The translations under genes and the position numbers were made by a program. This document shows positions 1 through 6,710 of a stretch of 41,693 nucleotides of DNA, one piece after another. Origin of the DNA: a virus. The first letter of the stretch is position 1, and every line of letters begins with the position of its first letter. The DNA is taken from positions 1-41,693 of the IMG/VR virus record IMGVR_UViG_3300019935_000005; one strand, given 5' to 3'. The notes beneath the pieces are model-generated. The model was not told the DNA's origin, did no database searches, and saw only the letters and a program-made list of their open reading frames with translations.

Positions 1-12
1 CTATGAACGACT
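1..12. other. cos: Left copy of 12-bp terminal direct repeat, putative cos end
   Basis: CTATGAACGACT is identical at 1-12 and 41682-41693. When the ends are joined, GAAAGC (41673-41678) and GCTTTC (20-25) form an inverted repeat around it. An inner GC(T)ATGA/TCATGC dyad is also present. Filled-in 5' cohesive ends of 12 nt would give exactly this duplication. The lambda overhang is also 12 nt, and the terminase here is of the lambda gpA type. An assembler overlap is the alternative. Confidence 0.6.
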
Positions 13-121
13 CATGCAGGCTTTCTATATTGCACAGTACCTTTTTTTATAAAGCCTTTAGTTGTCAGCTATTCTCATAGTTCTTGTAGTATTTATCATT
101 ATTGTATCTCTACTTAATCTA
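13..121. other. Non-coding left end, cos-flanking region
   Basis: No gene was seen. GGCTTT (19-24) and AAAGCC (51-56) form an inverted repeat, with a run of seven T at 42-48 next to the second arm. On the packaged molecule this lies just across the cohesive end from terS, so it could contain a cosQ-like termination signal. It is also the 3' untranslated end of the leftward early operon. Confidence 0.4.
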
Positions 122-460
122 TCAAAGTTTATTTAAATCGTTTAATTTTTGCATCATTTTTATTGTCGCATCTAATCTATTCCCATTCTTTTTTACTTCT
201 ATGATAGGTTTAAATCCTATGTCGCTCAATTGATCTATCTTTATTATTACTATATTATCAGTCATATCACATTCGCTACACCAATCATATATTAATAAAT
301 TTCTTATTTGTTTCTGATGGTCTTCTAGCTTTGGTGGTATTACGATATGAAAGTTACTAAAATCTTCTTTAAATACTATCTTACACTTAGATGATGAAAT
401 TATTTGTTTTATTAATTCTATCTCTTTTTCTGTTTTGTTGCTTTTATTGTTTATATTCAT
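122..460 (-). CDS. Hypothetical protein, 112 aa
   Basis: I do not recognise this protein. It is soluble, with two cysteines in a W-C-S-E-C motif near residue 62 and lysine-rich ends. It is the last gene of the leftward early operon. It has a good ribosome site (AGAGGATTAAT before ATG), which overlaps the stop of the gene upstream. A small early takeover or anti-defence role would fit the position, but nothing in the sequence shows this. Confidence 0.7.
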   Translation of the reverse strand: MNINNKSNKTEKEIELIKQIISSSKCKIVFKEDFSNFHIVIPPKLEDHQKQIRNLLIYDWCSECDMTDNIVIIKIDQLSDIGFKPIIEVKKNGNRLDATIKMMQKLNDLNKL

Positions 461-461
461 A

Positions 462-644
462 TTAATCCTCTTTAAAAACTTTATGTTCTATCAATGTACC
501 ACTATCATATATTGAATAGCTATCTACTTTTATTAGTTTATATTCACAAATTGTCAAGCAATAGCCATCTTCCTTTTCTTCTACAGCTATATTATCTGTT
601 TTTGTATATCTGTGTGTTTTTCCTATTGTAAATTTAACTATCAT
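462..644 (-). CDS. Hypothetical protein, 60 aa
   Basis: Short beta-rich protein of unknown function. The start at 644 has an AAGGGATAAC ribosome site. It follows a probably frameshifted cysteine-rich ORF (648-778) and runs into the 122-460 gene with a 1-nt gap. Part of the leftward early operon. Confidence 0.65.
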   Translation of the reverse strand: MIVKFTIGKTHRYTKTDNIAVEEKEDGYCLTICEYKLIKVDSYSIYDSGTLIEHKVFKED

Positions 645-647
645 TTG

Positions 648-778
648 TTATCCCTTTTTATCTACATTACAACCAAACCACAAATGAACCAATTTATTAA
701 ATAATCTTTCGTTTGATTCATTTTTGCATCGTCCGCTATTGGTATCTACTATTTTATATAGTTTACAGTTTTTTGCAT
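648..778 (-). pseudogene. Small cysteine-rich ORF needing a frameshift
   Basis: ATG at 778 opens only nine codons in frame. One extra A in the A6 run right after ATGC would give an intact 43-aa protein, M-Q-K-N-C-K-L-Y..., with N-S-G-R-C-K-N and W-F-G-C motifs and a stop at 648. The C-x(n)-G-R-C-x(n)-C pattern looks like a small zinc or disulfide protein. It fills an otherwise empty gap in a tightly packed operon. It may be a recent frameshift, programmed slippage or a homopolymer sequencing error. Confidence 0.4.
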
Positions 779-779
779 T

Positions 780-1061
780 TCAAATAGATTCCTCTATATT
801 TATACCTCTATCACTAATCTCTTTAGCTATCTTGAGACTTAATTTAAGCAACTCACCATCTTCTATCTCTGCTATATAATCATTCATTAGATGATTTATT
901 ATCTCATTAGTCTCTTCTAATCCTATCATATCAATAATTTGAGATATTTCCATATCTTCATACTCTTCTATTGTTGGATTAACTACAGTAATCTCTATGT
1001 TTTTATCTGTTTTATTTACTTTTGTTTGATCTATTGAGTCACATTCAATTTTTATTTTCAT
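780..1061 (-). CDS. Hypothetical acidic protein, 93 aa
   Basis: Unrecognised, mostly helical acidic protein. The ribosome site AAAAGG precedes ATG at 1061. It stops just before the start of the frameshifted ORF at 648-778. No cysteines beyond the N-terminus, no membrane span and no catalytic signature are visible. Co-directional with the small-gene operon on both sides. Confidence 0.65.
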   Translation of the reverse strand: MKIKIECDSIDQTKVNKTDKNIEITVVNPTIEEYEDMEISQIIDMIGLEETNEIINHLMNDYIAEIEDGELLKLSLKIAKEISDRGINIEESI

Positions 1062-1071
1062 TATTAACCTT

Positions 1072-1230
1072 TTACAATTTTTCCTTTGTTAATTCTTTAC
1101 TTTCTATCTGCTCGTATAGAATACCTTTTTTGATTAATTCTAATCTTTTTGGATTATTATCTCTCATATAGGTATACTGTCGCTCGGTTAGGTTTGCTTC
1201 TTTCATTGTTAGTTGTTTAGATATTTTCAT
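1072..1230 (-). CDS. Hypothetical small helical protein, 52 aa
   Basis: Found by translating the gap between neighbouring genes. ATG is at 1230 with GGAGAAATAA upstream and TAA at 1074-1072. The protein is charged and helical, with L-T-E-R-Q-Y-T-Y-M and N-P-K-R-L-E-L-I-K-K segments. It resembles short prophage proteins in style, but no family is assigned. Spacing and ribosome site support it as a real gene of the leftward operon. Confidence 0.6.
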   Translation of the reverse strand: MKISKQLTMKEANLTERQYTYMRDNNPKRLELIKKGILYEQIESKELTKEKL

Positions 1231-1521
1231 TTATTTCTCCAACATTTTTCTAATAAATCCAAAGAGTGCGTATACATCTTCCCCGACAAAATACTGTCTA
1301 AGGAAATCTTCTACCTCGGATTTATTATATTCTATATCTTGTCTTATCCTTGATGAAAACCAAACACACATATTATCTTTGTCTATGCAAAAAGAATCAC
1401 TAATACAATCATCTGATAATATCTCTTCTTTGTTTATATTTTTAGATTCCATTTTCATTATAGGTACTGACCAACCATAAATATCTTCACTAAAATTTTT
1501 AATATCTAATTTATAATACAT
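1231..1521 (-). CDS. Hypothetical protein, 96 aa
   Basis: Unrecognised. The ATG at 1521 is preferred over the in-frame TTG at 1524 because AAGGAG lies eight bases before it. TGATG couples it to the upstream gene stop. It contains three tryptophans and two cysteines and is probably a small globular protein. No motif was identified. Confidence 0.65.
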   Translation of the reverse strand: MYYKLDIKNFSEDIYGWSVPIMKMESKNINKEEILSDDCISDSFCIDKDNMCVWFSSRIRQDIEYNKSEVEDFLRQYFVGEDVYALFGFIRKMLEK

Positions 1522-1733
1522 CAATAAGCTCCTTTGTTGAGTTCTTCAATCATCGATTCAATAACTCGACAAGGTAAAGACCCCTTTGATTCCATATCTC
1601 TTTTATATGTCAATATATCCAATACCCTAGTAAGCTCTTCTACCTTACCTCTAGCATGAAACTCTTTTATTTCTTCATTTCCACTTTTTGAAAATTCATA
1701 CTCTTCTTGTTTTAATTCATCTATTCTTTTCAT
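1521..1733 (-). CDS. Hypothetical helical protein, 70 aa
   Basis: Short charged, probably coiled-coil protein of unknown function. It starts at 1733 with AAAAGGATTAAG upstream. It is the first gene after a 112-bp gap that holds a TATAAT-like -10 element, so it probably heads a transcript covering 1733 to 122. Its stop overlaps the next start (TGATG). Confidence 0.65.
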   Translation of the reverse strand: MKRIDELKQEEYEFSKSGNEEIKEFHARGKVEELTRVLDILTYKRDMESKGSLPCRVIESMIEELNKGAY

Positions 1734-1764
1734 TTTCTTAATCCTTTTCTTTTTAAGTAATACA

Positions 1765-1770
1765 ATTATA
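1765..1770 (-). promoter_or_regulatory. Probable -10 element for leftward genes 1733-122
   Basis: On the minus strand, TGTAT precedes TATAAT in the 112-bp gap between the 1846 and 1733 genes. No clear -35 is visible, which is common for AT-rich Campylobacterota promoters. Confidence 0.4.
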
Positions 1771-1845
1771 ATACACTATATCTTAAATTGTACTTAAAAC
1801 TAAAGAAAAGATAACAATATTGTGCTTATATATCAAAATTTGCTA

Positions 1846-2085
1846 TTATCCTTTACTATAAAACCTTATCAATGTTTCGTAATATTCTTTTTTATCACAA
1901 TGTACTTTTGCATTTTCTAAATAATACACTATTAATTTTCTTTCGTTATTAGTCACTTGATAAGGTGCGTTTACCTCTTGCATAGTTTCAAATCTTATTT
2001 TTGAGTTATTATATTCATTTACATACCATTCACAGTTTGCGAATAGTGATGATGTTAGTATTAGTATTGTTAGTATTGTTTTCAT
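1846..2085 (-). CDS. Small exported protein, 79 aa
   Basis: The N-terminus is a clear Sec signal peptide: M-K-T followed by about 12 hydrophobic residues, then S-L-F-A with likely cleavage before N-C-E-W. The mature part, about 61 residues, has two cysteines that could form a disulfide in the periplasm. The position before Cys is Asn, so it is a poor lipobox. ATGA couples the gene to the one upstream. Export from an early operon would fit superinfection exclusion or envelope modification. That is inference only. Confidence 0.7.
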   Translation of the reverse strand: MKTILTILILTSSLFANCEWYVNEYNNSKIRFETMQEVNAPYQVTNNERKLIVYYLENAKVHCDKKEYYETLIRFYSKG

Positions 2086-2378
2086 TTTATTTCTCTCCAG
2101 TTTTCAAATTGTTTAAATTTTATCTTTGTTTTATTCTTCTGAAGTGTGTACCCTCTTTGTCCCATATACCACAAAAACCAATCTATTGTATATACATGAC
2201 CATTTCTCCAATTTGGCATTTCTTTTCTAGGATCGTTTTCATTATTGCTCTCATATAATATGTGCATTGCTTTAAATAAGTCTTTTTGTTTGTGAAAATC
2301 TCTTAAAAACTCAGGCAGATGCTTTTCGTCCTTTGTCCATTGTTCTAGCCTATTCCATTCTTTATTCGTTAGTTCCAT
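2082..2378 (-). CDS. Hypothetical protein, 98 aa
   Basis: Aromatic-rich protein (nine tryptophans or more, e.g. N-W-R-N-G and W-F-L-W-Y). It is similar in style to small phage proteins but not assigned to a family. The ATG at 2378 overlaps the stop of the small cysteine gene upstream (TAATG), and its own TGA overlaps the next ATG, so translation is probably coupled. Confidence 0.65.
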   Translation of the reverse strand: MELTNKEWNRLEQWTKDEKHLPEFLRDFHKQKDLFKAMHILYESNNENDPRKEMPNWRNGHVYTIDWFLWYMGQRGYTLQKNKTKIKFKQFENWREIK

Positions 2379-2512
2379 TATTTACTCCCTTTTTCACATC
2401 CAAAACTAGCTTTAACTAATCCTTTTGTTTGTTCTGAATTTGTACATATAAAATTCATTCCTATATTATTTCTTTTTGGTGTCATTGCACATTTACAGTT
2501 TATACATTTCAT
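2378..2512 (-). CDS. Small cysteine-rich protein, 44 aa
   Basis: Translated by hand from a gap. It begins M-K-C-I-N-C-K-C and has further cysteines at I-C-T and F-G-C, the spacing of a small zinc-binding module. Stop TAA overlaps the next ATG. Unknown function. The cysteine pattern and exact fit between neighbours support a real gene. Confidence 0.6.
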   Translation of the reverse strand: MKCINCKCAMTPKRNNIGMNFICTNSEQTKGLVKASFGCEKGSK

Positions 2513-2514
2513 CG

Positions 2515-2775
2515 TTAGAACTTTTTGCACATATTTTTTAAGTCATCTGCTGTTACTGTTTTACTATCGTTTACCGGTGATACTGTTGAATAATTTAGTC
2601 TTGTTTGTTCGCTTGTATCATTATGCTTAATGATTTTATTTTTTGTTAAAAAATTATTCATTGTTGAAAATCCTACATCAAAAAACTCTGCCACTTGTTT
2701 TCTTGTTAGATTTTCTAAGATATACTTTTGTTTTATTGCCTGTATTGATGGCATTTCTTGTGCTTTTCTGTTCAT
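2515..2775 (-). CDS. Helix-turn-helix protein, 86 aa
   Basis: Residues about 10-47 look like a helix-turn-helix: a helix with Q-A-I-K-Q-K-Y, then L-T-R-K-Q-V-A-E-F-F-D-V-G-F-S-T-M-N-N-F as the turn and recognition helix. The C-terminal part is polar and possibly disordered. Probably a small DNA-binding regulator acting on phage or host promoters. It is the only HTH candidate in the leftward operon. It lacks the size and peptidase domain of a CI-type repressor. Confidence 0.6.
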   Translation of the reverse strand: MNRKAQEMPSIQAIKQKYILENLTRKQVAEFFDVGFSTMNNFLTKNKIIKHNDTSEQTRLNYSTVSPVNDSKTVTADDLKNMCKKF

Positions 2776-2978
2776 TTCTCTTCCTTAAAGTTTTTATAAA
2801 ATTCTAACCATTCATTAAAAAATTCACTTTCTTTTTGAATATCATTTACACTAAATAATGCTTTTGATATGTTTTGTCTTTGTGATTTTAACTTATTAAA
2901 TTCTTCATAAGTTTTACATTTTCCTATGGCTCTAAAGTGTTTTACTATTGCAATATCTATTTCTCTTACTGTACACAT
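2772..2978 (-). CDS. Hypothetical helical protein, 68 aa
   Basis: Lysine- and glutamate-rich helical protein of unknown function. The ATG at 2978 lies inside the end of the upstream membrane-peptide ORF. Its stop overlaps the start of the HTH gene (ATGA). Translational coupling suggests the two are made together. Confidence 0.6.
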   Translation of the reverse strand: MCTVREIDIAIVKHFRAIGKCKTYEEFNKLKSQRQNISKALFSVNDIQKESEFFNEWLEFYKNFKEEK

Positions 2979-3067
2979 TTTAATATATCCTTTACTATTA
3001 TTCCTAATACTATTAAACTAAATGTTAAAAGGATTAATCTATCAATTATGTCGTGCTTTTTACGCAT
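2966..3067 (-). CDS. Single-span membrane peptide, 33 aa
   Basis: Found by hand. M-R-K-K-H-D is followed by about 20 hydrophobic residues (L-I-L-L-T-F-S-L-I-V-L-G-I-I-V) and a short tail. The positive-inside N-terminus suggests one inner-membrane helix. It overlaps both neighbours. Unknown function; it could be a holin-like, exclusion or toxin-type micropeptide. Confidence 0.5.
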   Translation of the reverse strand: MRKKHDIIDRLILLTFSLIVLGIIVKDILKCVQ

Positions 3068-3230
3068 AAATTTTCTCTTTTAAATCTTCTAAAACCTCAT
3101 CACTTGAAGCGATTACCAACTTTTGCTCTACTGTTTCATTTGATACTTTTTTTATTAGTCCATTTGTTTTAACTGAACTATCGTCAAATACTCTTTTAAA
3201 TGCTTTTGTGTATGGCTCTTTAGTTGTCAT
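3060..3230 (-). CDS. Hypothetical protein, 56 aa
   Basis: Found by hand. Charged protein beginning M-T-T-K-E-P-Y with an acidic helical C-terminus. GGATAAAAG lies before ATG at 3230. ATGA overlap with the gene upstream and an overlap with the membrane peptide downstream support it. No family recognised. Confidence 0.55.
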   Translation of the reverse strand: MTTKEPYTKAFKRVFDDSSVKTNGLIKKVSNETVEQKLVIASSDEVLEDLKEKIYA

Positions 3231-3313
3231 CTTTTATCCTTTGTCAATTCTGAATATATTTCTATTACCATAATCGTAACAAATATTGTACATCCACCAA
3301 TTAAAGCATCCAT
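3227..3313 (-). CDS. Membrane micropeptide, 28 aa
   Basis: Starts M-D-A-L-I-G-G-C and has one hydrophobic stretch (T-I-F-V-T-I-M-V-I). A GGATTATTC ribosome-like site precedes ATG at 3313. It is linked by ATGA to the next gene and overlaps the peptide upstream. Very short, so support comes from context only. Confidence 0.4.
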   Translation of the reverse strand: MDALIGGCTIFVTIMVIEIYSELTKDKR

Positions 3314-3420
3314 GAATAATCCTTTTTTATTAAATCTTTTACGAAACTATCAAATGCTTTGCTTTTATATACTATTAGTCCTATTGCTGATAAAGCTCCC
3401 AGTATCATTGATTCTATCAT
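3301..3420 (-). CDS. Single-span membrane peptide, 39 aa
   Basis: Starts M-I-E-S-M-I-L-G and has a hydrophobic helix of about 15 residues, then K-S-K and an amphipathic tail. Its ATG overlaps the TGA of the YopX gene (ATGA). It is one of three membrane micropeptides clustered at 2966-3420, which suggests a shared envelope-related role or tandem small accessory genes. Confidence 0.5.
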   Translation of the reverse strand: MIESMILGALSAIGLIVYKSKAFDSFVKDLIKKDYSWML

Positions 3421-3815
3421 TTTAGTAACTCTGGATTTTCGTGTATGTTTCCTACTCTAATACCACCTATCAGTAAAATATCTACAAGCCTATGCTTTTT
3501 ATAATTACTACCTATACATACCCATCCAGTATCTCTATAATCCCACTCTACTTTTAAAAATCCGTATTCTATAGTATTTATAATATCATGCTCGTACACT
3601 TCATTTTTATTTAATTTATCTTTTAATCCTGTGTATTCATTTTTAAATATTTCATAATCAGGAAACTCATCATCATTTGATAATGTTTCACTATTTATAG
3701 ACTCTTCCATCTCTTCTCTTGCAAAACTACAGTCTAATAGTTCTACTAATGTTCTATATCTAGTAGCAAAAAAGTTACCATCCTTAAAAATAAATCTAAA
3801 TTTAATCTCTCTCAT
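3417..3815 (-). CDS. YopX-family protein, 132 aa
   Basis: Starts M-R-E-I-K-F-R-F and carries the family hallmarks Y-T-G-L-K-D (about residue 63), E-V-Y-E-H-D-I-I (about 73) and a C-terminal G-N-I-H-E-N-P-E-L-L. YopX proteins are common in phages of Firmicutes and Proteobacteria; their function is not known. First gene of the leftward operon, about 35 bp downstream of a TATAAT element. A second, more diverged YopX-like gene lies at 9722-10111. Confidence 0.8.
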   Translation of the reverse strand: MREIKFRFIFKDGNFFATRYRTLVELLDCSFAREEMEESINSETLSNDDEFPDYEIFKNEYTGLKDKLNKNEVYEHDIINTIEYGFLKVEWDYRDTGWVCIGSNYKKHRLVDILLIGGIRVGNIHENPELLK

Positions 3816-3852
3816 CTTTTATTCCTTAATCTTTTTATATTCAAATTATGAC

Positions 3853-3858
3853 ATTATA
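3853..3858 (-). promoter_or_regulatory. Probable leftward early promoter (-10)
   Basis: TATAAT on the minus strand about 38 bp before the YopX ATG. No convincing -35. It is placed back-to-back with the rightward promoter at 3963-3991. Confidence 0.45.
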
Positions 3859-3962
3859 TTTTATCTTTAACTATGGATATTGATTAATTTGTAAATAAAT
3901 TTTTAATATCGTTTCAGTTGGTAACACTTAATTTAATTTGTTGATTTAAAATGCTCTTTTTG

Positions 3963-3991
3963 TTGAAAAATTTGTTTTTTACTTGTATAGT
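3963..3991 (+). promoter_or_regulatory. Probable rightward early promoter
   Basis: TTGAAA (3963-3968) and TATAGT (3986-3991) are separated by 17 bp. The expected start is near 3998, followed by an AAAGGAAAGAG ribosome site before the ATG at 4012. This is the best promoter of the divergent early control region (3816-4011). No repressor gene sits next to it. Confidence 0.6.
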
Positions 3992-4011
3992 TAGAGTGTG
4001 AAAGGAAAGAG

Positions 4012-4239
4012 ATGCAGAATATTTATAAAGATGAAAATTGTATTTTTATTCTAACAGTTAATGAAAAATTTGAAAGAAAAACTTTTAATAAGAATAGTTC
4101 GATTAAGTGGTATGAAAAATTACTTAACGAATTTCCAAATGAAAAAGTATGTCACTTTAAAATTTTAAAGAGTGTATTTAAAGAATACAAAAAAACATTT
4201 GACTATAAGATATTAGTCAATAATTCGATAATAGGATAG
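4012..4239 (+). CDS. Hypothetical protein, 75 aa
   Basis: First gene of the rightward recombination operon, just after a good promoter, with AAAGGAAAGAG before ATG. Lysine-rich, no membrane span, two cysteines. Not recognised. It precedes the coiled-coil gene by 4 bp. Confidence 0.65.
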   Translation: MQNIYKDENCIFILTVNEKFERKTFNKNSSIKWYEKLLNEFPNEKVCHFKILKSVFKEYKKTFDYKILVNNSIIG

Positions 4240-4243
4240 TGAT

Positions 4244-5638
4244 ATGAGTATAGAAAAAGATTTTACAAAAGAATTGCTAGTTATAGCTCCAATGCTTGAC
4301 ATAGTAAGCATTAAAGAACAAAACAAAGCTAAGGCATGGAATACAAGGCTATTAACGCTTTCAGTTGATAACAAAGGTAATTTTGTACATAATGCAAATG
4401 AAATAAAAAGTGCTGTATCAAGAGGTATGGAAGTATTAAAAGCTAACATAGAATTAACTAATAGCTTAGATGAACTTGAAATGTACAATGATACTTTAAA
4501 TACATTATTTTTATGGATCCAAGGGACTAGAAAAGAATCTACTTCAAATATGGATCAACTTAAAAAAGTTTTGAGTGAGCCTGAAAAACTTTTAAGTGAT
4601 ATGAAACCTCTTTTAAAAGAAAAGATTGAAAAATTAAATGAAGAGATATTCAAAATTAGAAGAATCAATATATTTAATGAGTTTCAAACTTTAGAGGATG
4701 AATCTGAACTAAATGAATGTGATATTAACTTTGAAGTGTTTAATTCTTTTGCTGATGAAAAGAAAAAAACTAAAACTTATGATTTGAACAAAAGCGGTAA
4801 TTTAAGTGCTGCTGCAAAAACTGCAATTAAACAACAATTTGACTTAGTTGCTAATCCAATAATTGAAGCTAGAAAGTTATCTAAATTAAAAGAGAAAGAG
4901 CAAAATTTATTAACTCTGCAATTATCTAAGATTGAAACATCTGGAACTAATGAAGAGTTGCAATTAAGTATCAATGAGTTAAATAGTATTGAAGATACAC
5001 TTGATACTTATTTTCCAAATATTAAAGATAATGCAAAAAGTCAAATACTATCTTTAAATAAAATTATTCATAATGCAATTGATCAAAATGATAGGATATC
5101 TAAAGAAAATGCACAAAATGAAAAAGATTTGAATTTTATTAGTGCTGTTAGTGTTGTAGATATTGATAATACAAGCGATATTAATTCTTTGACTTCTCTA
5201 TTAGCTGATTTAGAAAACTATGAAGATTTAAACAATATGCTACCTAAAAACAAGCGAACGGCTAAAGACTTAATTATTAAGTTAGACACTAAAATACAAA
5301 CATTAAAACAAAATGAATTAAAAAATATTTATGTACCTATTGAAAAAGCTGCACCAGTTGAATTAAAAAATGATTGTAAAATTGATCCTATACCAAAAGA
5401 AGTTATTGAAGAACATAATGATTATTTTGATGATGTTGTAAATCACGAAATACACCCTGTTGGTAAAGAAACTATTGAAGTAAAAACAGAACTAAAACAA
5501 TTCAAATTATCAGATAAAGATATTAAATTTATTAGTGAGATTAAAATAAGTGCAGTTGATAATTTAAGTGCTGTTGGTATGTTGATTGAGTATATTAGCA
5601 ATCATTTAGACTTTTGCGGATTAGAGGAAATTAAATAA
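4244..5638 (+). CDS. Large coiled-coil protein of the recombination operon, 464 aa
   Basis: Mostly helical protein with long heptad-like stretches (about residues 100-150 and 195-300). The central segment L-K-E-K-I-E-K-L-N-E-E-I followed by R-R-I-N-I-F-N-E-F resembles DUF1351-type proteins, which often sit beside RecT/Bet genes. The family match is tentative. A conserved-looking C-terminal section (about 415-464) follows an acidic linker. AGGATAGTGAT before ATG is an adequate ribosome site. Likely accessory to the Bet/exonuclease pair that follows. Confidence 0.6.
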   Translation: MSIEKDFTKELLVIAPMLDIVSIKEQNKAKAWNTRLLTLSVDNKGNFVHNANEIKSAVSRGMEVLKANIELTNSLDELEMYNDTLNTLFLWIQGTRKESTSNMDQLKKVLSEPEKLLSDMKPLLKEKIEKLNEEIFKIRRINIFNEFQTLEDESELNECDINFEVFNSFADEKKKTKTYDLNKSGNLSAAAKTAIKQQFDLVANPIIEARKLSKLKEKEQNLLTLQLSKIETSGTNEELQLSINELNSIEDTLDTYFPNIKDNAKSQILSLNKIIHNAIDQNDRISKENAQNEKDLNFISAVSVVDIDNTSDINSLTSLLADLENYEDLNNMLPKNKRTAKDLIIKLDTKIQTLKQNELKNIYVPIEKAAPVELKNDCKIDPIPKEVIEEHNDYFDDVVNHEIHPVGKETIEVKTELKQFKLSDKDIKFISEIKISAVDNLSAVGMLIEYISNHLDFCGLEEIK

Positions 5639-5667
5639 TTAAGTTTTAATTTATGAAAAGATTTTAA

Positions 5668-5860
5668 ATGAAAAAAAGTAATTAAACCTCTTATTCAGGA
5701 ATACTTCGATAGTAGTAAGAAAAGATGGATGGCAAGTATCATGGTTAAAAACAAAGCTATATTTATCGGAAGATACAAATGTGCTTTACAAGGTGCTTAC
5801 GCTTATGACAAATATGTAAGAGATAATAATCTCTATCATACGATAAACTTTAAGGATTAA
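5668..5860 (+). pseudogene. AP2-like DNA-binding ORF interrupted by an A7 run
   Basis: The ATG at 5668 is followed by A7 and terminates after five codons. With one A fewer it would read M-K-K-V-I-K-P-L-I... through to TAA at 5860, 63 aa. The downstream frame has K-R-W-M-A-S-I, then K-A-I-F-I-G-R-Y, then G-A-Y-A-Y-D-K-Y-V. This is the W-x-A-x-I ... I-x-x-G-x-Y ... A-Y-D layout of AP2 DNA-binding domains found in phage HNH endonucleases. No nuclease half is nearby. It may be a broken remnant, a slippage-expressed mini-protein or a sequence error. An internal ATG at 5741 gives only 39 aa. Confidence 0.55.
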
Positions 5861-5861
5861 A

Positions 5862-6710
5862 ATGAAAGAATTAGTTAAAAATGAAGAATGGTTAAATGAA
5901 AAAGAAATTGAGTTAGTAAAAAAACAATTTTTTCCAGACAGTGCAACATCACAAGAAATTGAATATTGTATGGGTGTTGCAAAAGCGTTTAATTTAAACC
6001 CTATATTGAAACAAATCTATTTTGTTCCTAGAGGTAGTTGGTTTAAACAACAAGGGCAAAAAGATAAATGGGTTGAAAAAGTTGAACCTTTAGCTGGTAG
6101 AGATAGTTTTTTAACTCTTGCTCATAGGAGTGGTGCTTTTGAAAGCATTGAAAGCACTACAGAAATAAGAAAAATTCCTTTTTTGGATGGTACAAAATGG
6201 ACTGAAAAGGATGAACTTGTTGGAATATGTAAAGTATGGAAAAAAGGATATAAAAAGCCTTTTAAGGTTGAAGTAAATTATACTGAATATGTTCAAAAAA
6301 AGAAAGACGGATCAGCTACTGCCTTTTGGAAAGACAAGCCACATACAATGATTAAAAAAGTTGCAGAGTCGCAATGTCTTAGAAAAGCTTTTGATATCAC
6401 AGGTCTTTATGATGAAACTGAAACATCGAGCAATTATCAAAATGTAAATATTTCTACAGATGAAACAATAGAAACAGTACCTACAAACGATACACCAAAA
6501 CAAAATGTACGAAATGTTTTAAAACCATCTAATGTAGAAAATATTGTTAAAGATGTTACGGTTGAAGATATTAATTTTTTATATGGTTCTGTTGAAAGTT
6601 CTATCCAAATTAAAATGCACGATGTATTTAATAATAATGCTGGATGGAAAACAGATTATACACCTCAACAATTAAATCAATTAAAAATTGAATTGGAACA
6701 AATTCAATGA
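5862..6710 (+). CDS. bet: Bet/RecT-type single-strand annealing protein, 282 aa
   Basis: Phage recombination protein of the Red-beta family. It coats ssDNA produced by the partner exonuclease and anneals complementary strands. Family landmarks: Y-C-M-G-V-A-K-A-F-N-L-N-P near residue 35, V-E-P-L-A-G-R-D-S-F near 74 and P-H-T-M-I-K-K-V-A-E-S-Q-C-L-R-K-A-F at about 160-177. The C-terminal third is low-complexity and acidic, then helical. AAGGATTAAA precedes ATG. ATGA overlap with the exonuclease gene suggests coupled translation. Confidence 0.9.
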   Translation: MKELVKNEEWLNEKEIELVKKQFFPDSATSQEIEYCMGVAKAFNLNPILKQIYFVPRGSWFKQQGQKDKWVEKVEPLAGRDSFLTLAHRSGAFESIESTTEIRKIPFLDGTKWTEKDELVGICKVWKKGYKKPFKVEVNYTEYVQKKKDGSATAFWKDKPHTMIKKVAESQCLRKAFDITGLYDETETSSNYQNVNISTDETIETVPTNDTPKQNVRNVLKPSNVENIVKDVTVEDINFLYGSVESSIQIKMHDVFNNNAGWKTDYTPQQLNQLKIELEQIQ

